This document shows, piece after piece, positions 29,289-31,099 of a stretch of 31,099 nucleotides of DNA. A program made the translations under genes and the position numbers. How positions within the stretch are numbered: the first letter of the stretch is position 1; every line of letters starts with the position of its first letter. Under the pieces are notes generated by a model that saw nothing but the letters and a program-made list of their open reading frames with translations, did not search any database and was not told the origin of the DNA. The stretch is from Aadella sp043822885 (lineage in GTDB: Bacteria > Omnitrophota > Gorgyraeia > Tantalellales > Tantalellaceae): assembly GCA_043822885.1 (NCBI GenBank), contig JBDRBI010000065.1:1-31099 (forward strand), given 5' to 3'.

Positions 29289-31099
29289 CTCACTCCCCAG
29301 ATGTCCTTAGCGTATTCCGAAACGGTTCTATCACTTGAAAATTTTCCGGAATTAGCCGCATTCAATATGGATTTTCTGATCCACTCGTCTTTAGAAGAAT
29401 ATACTTTCGAAACTTCGTCTTGAGTTTTTATATATTCCCCAAAATCGGCGCAAACAAGATACGTGTCTCTTCTGCAAATGGATTCATATAAAGAACGGAA
29501 GATCCTTTGTTCTTTCTCGGAAAAAACATCTTTTTGTATCAAAGAGAACACCTCTTTCAGAAGAGGATCATTTTTAATGTATGTTTTTGGATTATATCCT
29601 TCTCTTATCATCTTTTCGACTTCTTCGGCCTTTTTTCCGAATATAAAGATGTTATCCATCCCGACTTCTTCGGCGATCTCGATATTGGCTCCGTCCCAGG
29701 TACCTATTGTCAAAGCACCGTTGAGCATAAATTTCATATTACCCGTACCCGAAGCTTCTTTTCCGGCTGTTGATATCTGTTCGGAAAGATCGCTCGCCGG
29801 AAATATGCGTTCTGCGAGAGATACGCGATAATTCTCAAGAAAAACTACCTTAAGCCTGCCCGCCACGTCCGGGTCACTGTTTATAACATCCGCAACGTTG
29901 TTTATGAACTTTATAGTGGATTTGGCCGCTATGTATCCGGGCGCGGCTTTACCCGATATTATGGCAGTTCTGGGAACAACATGGTCGGAAGGTGATCTTT
30001 TCATCTTAATGTATTGCGATATCAGATAGAACGCGAATAATATCTGCCTCTTGTATTCATGCATACGTTTTATCTGAACATCAAACATAGAATTCGGATC
30101 CACGATTATCCCTGTCTTATCCTTTATATATTTCGTCAGCTCATTCTTATTCCCTATTTTGACCTTCTCCCATTTATTTCTAAAAGAAGTATCTTCGGCA
30201 AAAGGAACGAGTTTTTTAAGCTCAGTGAGATCTTTTATCCATCCGTCGCCGATAGTATCATTTATCAAAGAGGAAAGGGCCGGATTAGCTTTTTTAAGCC
30301 ATCTCCTCTGCGTAATGCCGTTAGTCTTTGAATTGAATTTGTCGGGATAAAACTCAAAAAAATCTTTAAAAAGGGTTGTTTTTAAAAGATCCGTATGTAA
30401 GCGCGAAACACCGTTCACGGAATGACTCCCTACTATGCAGAGATGGCTCATCCTTATCCTCTTATCGGAGCCCTCTGCTATAAGAGACATTCTGCTCATC
30501 CGTTCATTATCATGCGGATATTTTTTGGCGATCGCCCCCAGAAAACGCGTATTAATCTCGAATATGAGCTCAAGGTGCCTGGGAAGAAGTCTCCCGAATA
30601 ATTCTACCGGCCAGCTCTCAAGCGCTTCCGGCATTATGGTGTGATTTGTATAAGCAAATGTCCTGACGGTTATATCCCAAGCCCTGTCCCAATCAAGCCT
30701 TACCTCATCCAAAAGGATACGCATAAGCTCTACTATCGCCACTGCCGGATGTGTATCATTAAGTTGTATCGCCACTTTGTCCGGAAATGCCCGGAAATCT
30801 TTATTGTGCATTTTGAACCTGCGTATTATGTCCTGTATCGAGGCGGATGTAAAAAAATACTCCTGCTTCAACCTGAGTTCCAGACCTTTATACACACTGT
30901 CACTGGGATAAAGTACTCTGGAAATATTCTCGGATAGTATTTTGTTTTCGCAAGCTTTTATGTAGTCCCCGTCATTAAAGTATTCAAAATCAAAATCTTC
31001 CGTACTCCCGGCCGACCAGAGCCTTAAATTATTGACCACGGAATTCTTGAATCCCGGCACCGGAGTATCATACGCTACAGCCAGCACGTCCCTGGTATT
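29285..31099 (-). CDS. glgP: Glycogen/starch phosphorylase, C-terminal part
   Basis: PLP enzyme that releases glucose-1-phosphate from glycogen or other alpha-1,4-glucans. The frame is open to the right edge, so the N-terminal 220 or so residues are missing; about 604 residues are present. The sequence enters at NTRDVLAVAYDTPVPG and continues through QLNDTHPAVAIVELMRIL, YTNHTIMPEALE and FNSKTNGITQRRWL. MFDVQIKRMHEYKRQ follows, then the PLP lysine region EASGTGNMKFMLNGALTIG and TWDGANIEI. The protein ends in EYAKDIWGVR. All catalytic segments in view are intact. The last codons overlap a heptamer array. A YihX-like phosphatase gene, a possible user of the product, lies 2.9 kb downstream. Confidence 0.96.
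   Translation of the reverse strand, partial: NTRDVLAVAYDTPVPGFKNSVVNNLRLWSAGSTEDFDFEYFNDGDYIKACENKILSENISRVLYPSDSVYKGLELRLKQEYFFTSASIQDIIRRFKMHNKDFRAFPDKVAIQLNDTHPAVAIVELMRILLDEVRLDWDRAWDITVRTFAYTNHTIMPEALESWPVELFGRLLPRHLELIFEINTRFLGAIAKKYPHDNERMSRMSLIAEGSDKRIRMSHLCIVGSHSVNGVSRLHTDLLKTTLFKDFFEFYPDKFNSKTNGITQRRWLKKANPALSSLINDTIGDGWIKDLTELKKLVPFAEDTSFRNKWEKVKIGNKNELTKYIKDKTGIIVDPNSMFDVQIKRMHEYKRQILFAFYLISQYIKMKRSPSDHVVPRTAIISGKAAPGYIAAKSTIKFINNVADVINSDPDVAGRLKVVFLENYRVSLAERIFPASDLSEQISTAGKEASGTGNMKFMLNGALTIGTWDGANIEIAEEVGMDNIFIFGKKAEEVEKMIREGYNPKTYIKNDPLLKEVFSLIQKDVFSEKEQRIFRSLYESICRRDTYLVCADFGEYIKTQDEVSKVYSSKDEWIRKSILNAANSGKFSSDRTVSEYAKDIWGVR

Overview
The window reads as chromosomal DNA from a Gram-negative, uncultured-type bacterium. 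It carries an Mla-type lipid transport operon, a lipoprotein, and an L,D-transpeptidase with LysM. A 9.6-kb gene for one secreted-looking giant protein, together with the MlaFED/STAS/GHKL gene order, resembles Omnitrophota (candidate phylum OP3) genomes. This assignment is inference; no rRNA or other marker is present. Every supported gene lies on the minus strand, so transcription runs right to left. I saw no tRNA, rRNA, CRISPR array, transposase or phage gene.

Layout from right to left along transcription: the 3' part of glycogen phosphorylase (31099-29285); a UvrD/PcrA-type helicase; a NUDIX hydrolase; a YihX-like HAD phosphatase; the giant multidomain protein (25386-15817); Era GTPase; MgtE magnesium transporter; a two-helix membrane peptide overlapping a coiled-coil lipoprotein; four folate-linked genes (PurH, FolC, MnmE, FolE). 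Then comes a tightly packed envelope run: a PAP2-like membrane protein, a LysM L,D-transpeptidase, AccA, a GHKL anti-sigma-type kinase, a STAS protein, MlaE, MlaF, MlaD, and the start of a secreted FecR-like protein cut by the left edge.

The giant protein (3189 aa from the chosen ATG) is the most unusual gene. From N to C terminus I can see a signal-like hydrophobic segment, a TraB/Tiki/ChaN-like region with paired His motifs, an HELEH zinc-protease-type motif, a degenerate JAMM-like module, a Bud32-like pseudokinase, a CCA-adding/poly(A)-polymerase-like nucleotidyltransferase head with neck, and two more JAMM-like modules about 303 residues apart. The last of these keeps exact JAMM spacing.

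The other striking signal is outside the genes. Most spacers hold short degenerate tandem arrays whose units differ completely in sequence but nearly all have a 7-bp period. Many arrays run exactly up to the stop codon of the gene on their right. They are combined with recurring blocks: a 27-bp unit containing CTGATACGCTA, a 30-bp hairpin block, a hairpin with a compensatory base change, and GTCATTGCGA/GAAGCAATCT palindromic repeats. Two spacers, 14255-14436 and 29120-29288, carry the same composite order of these parts.
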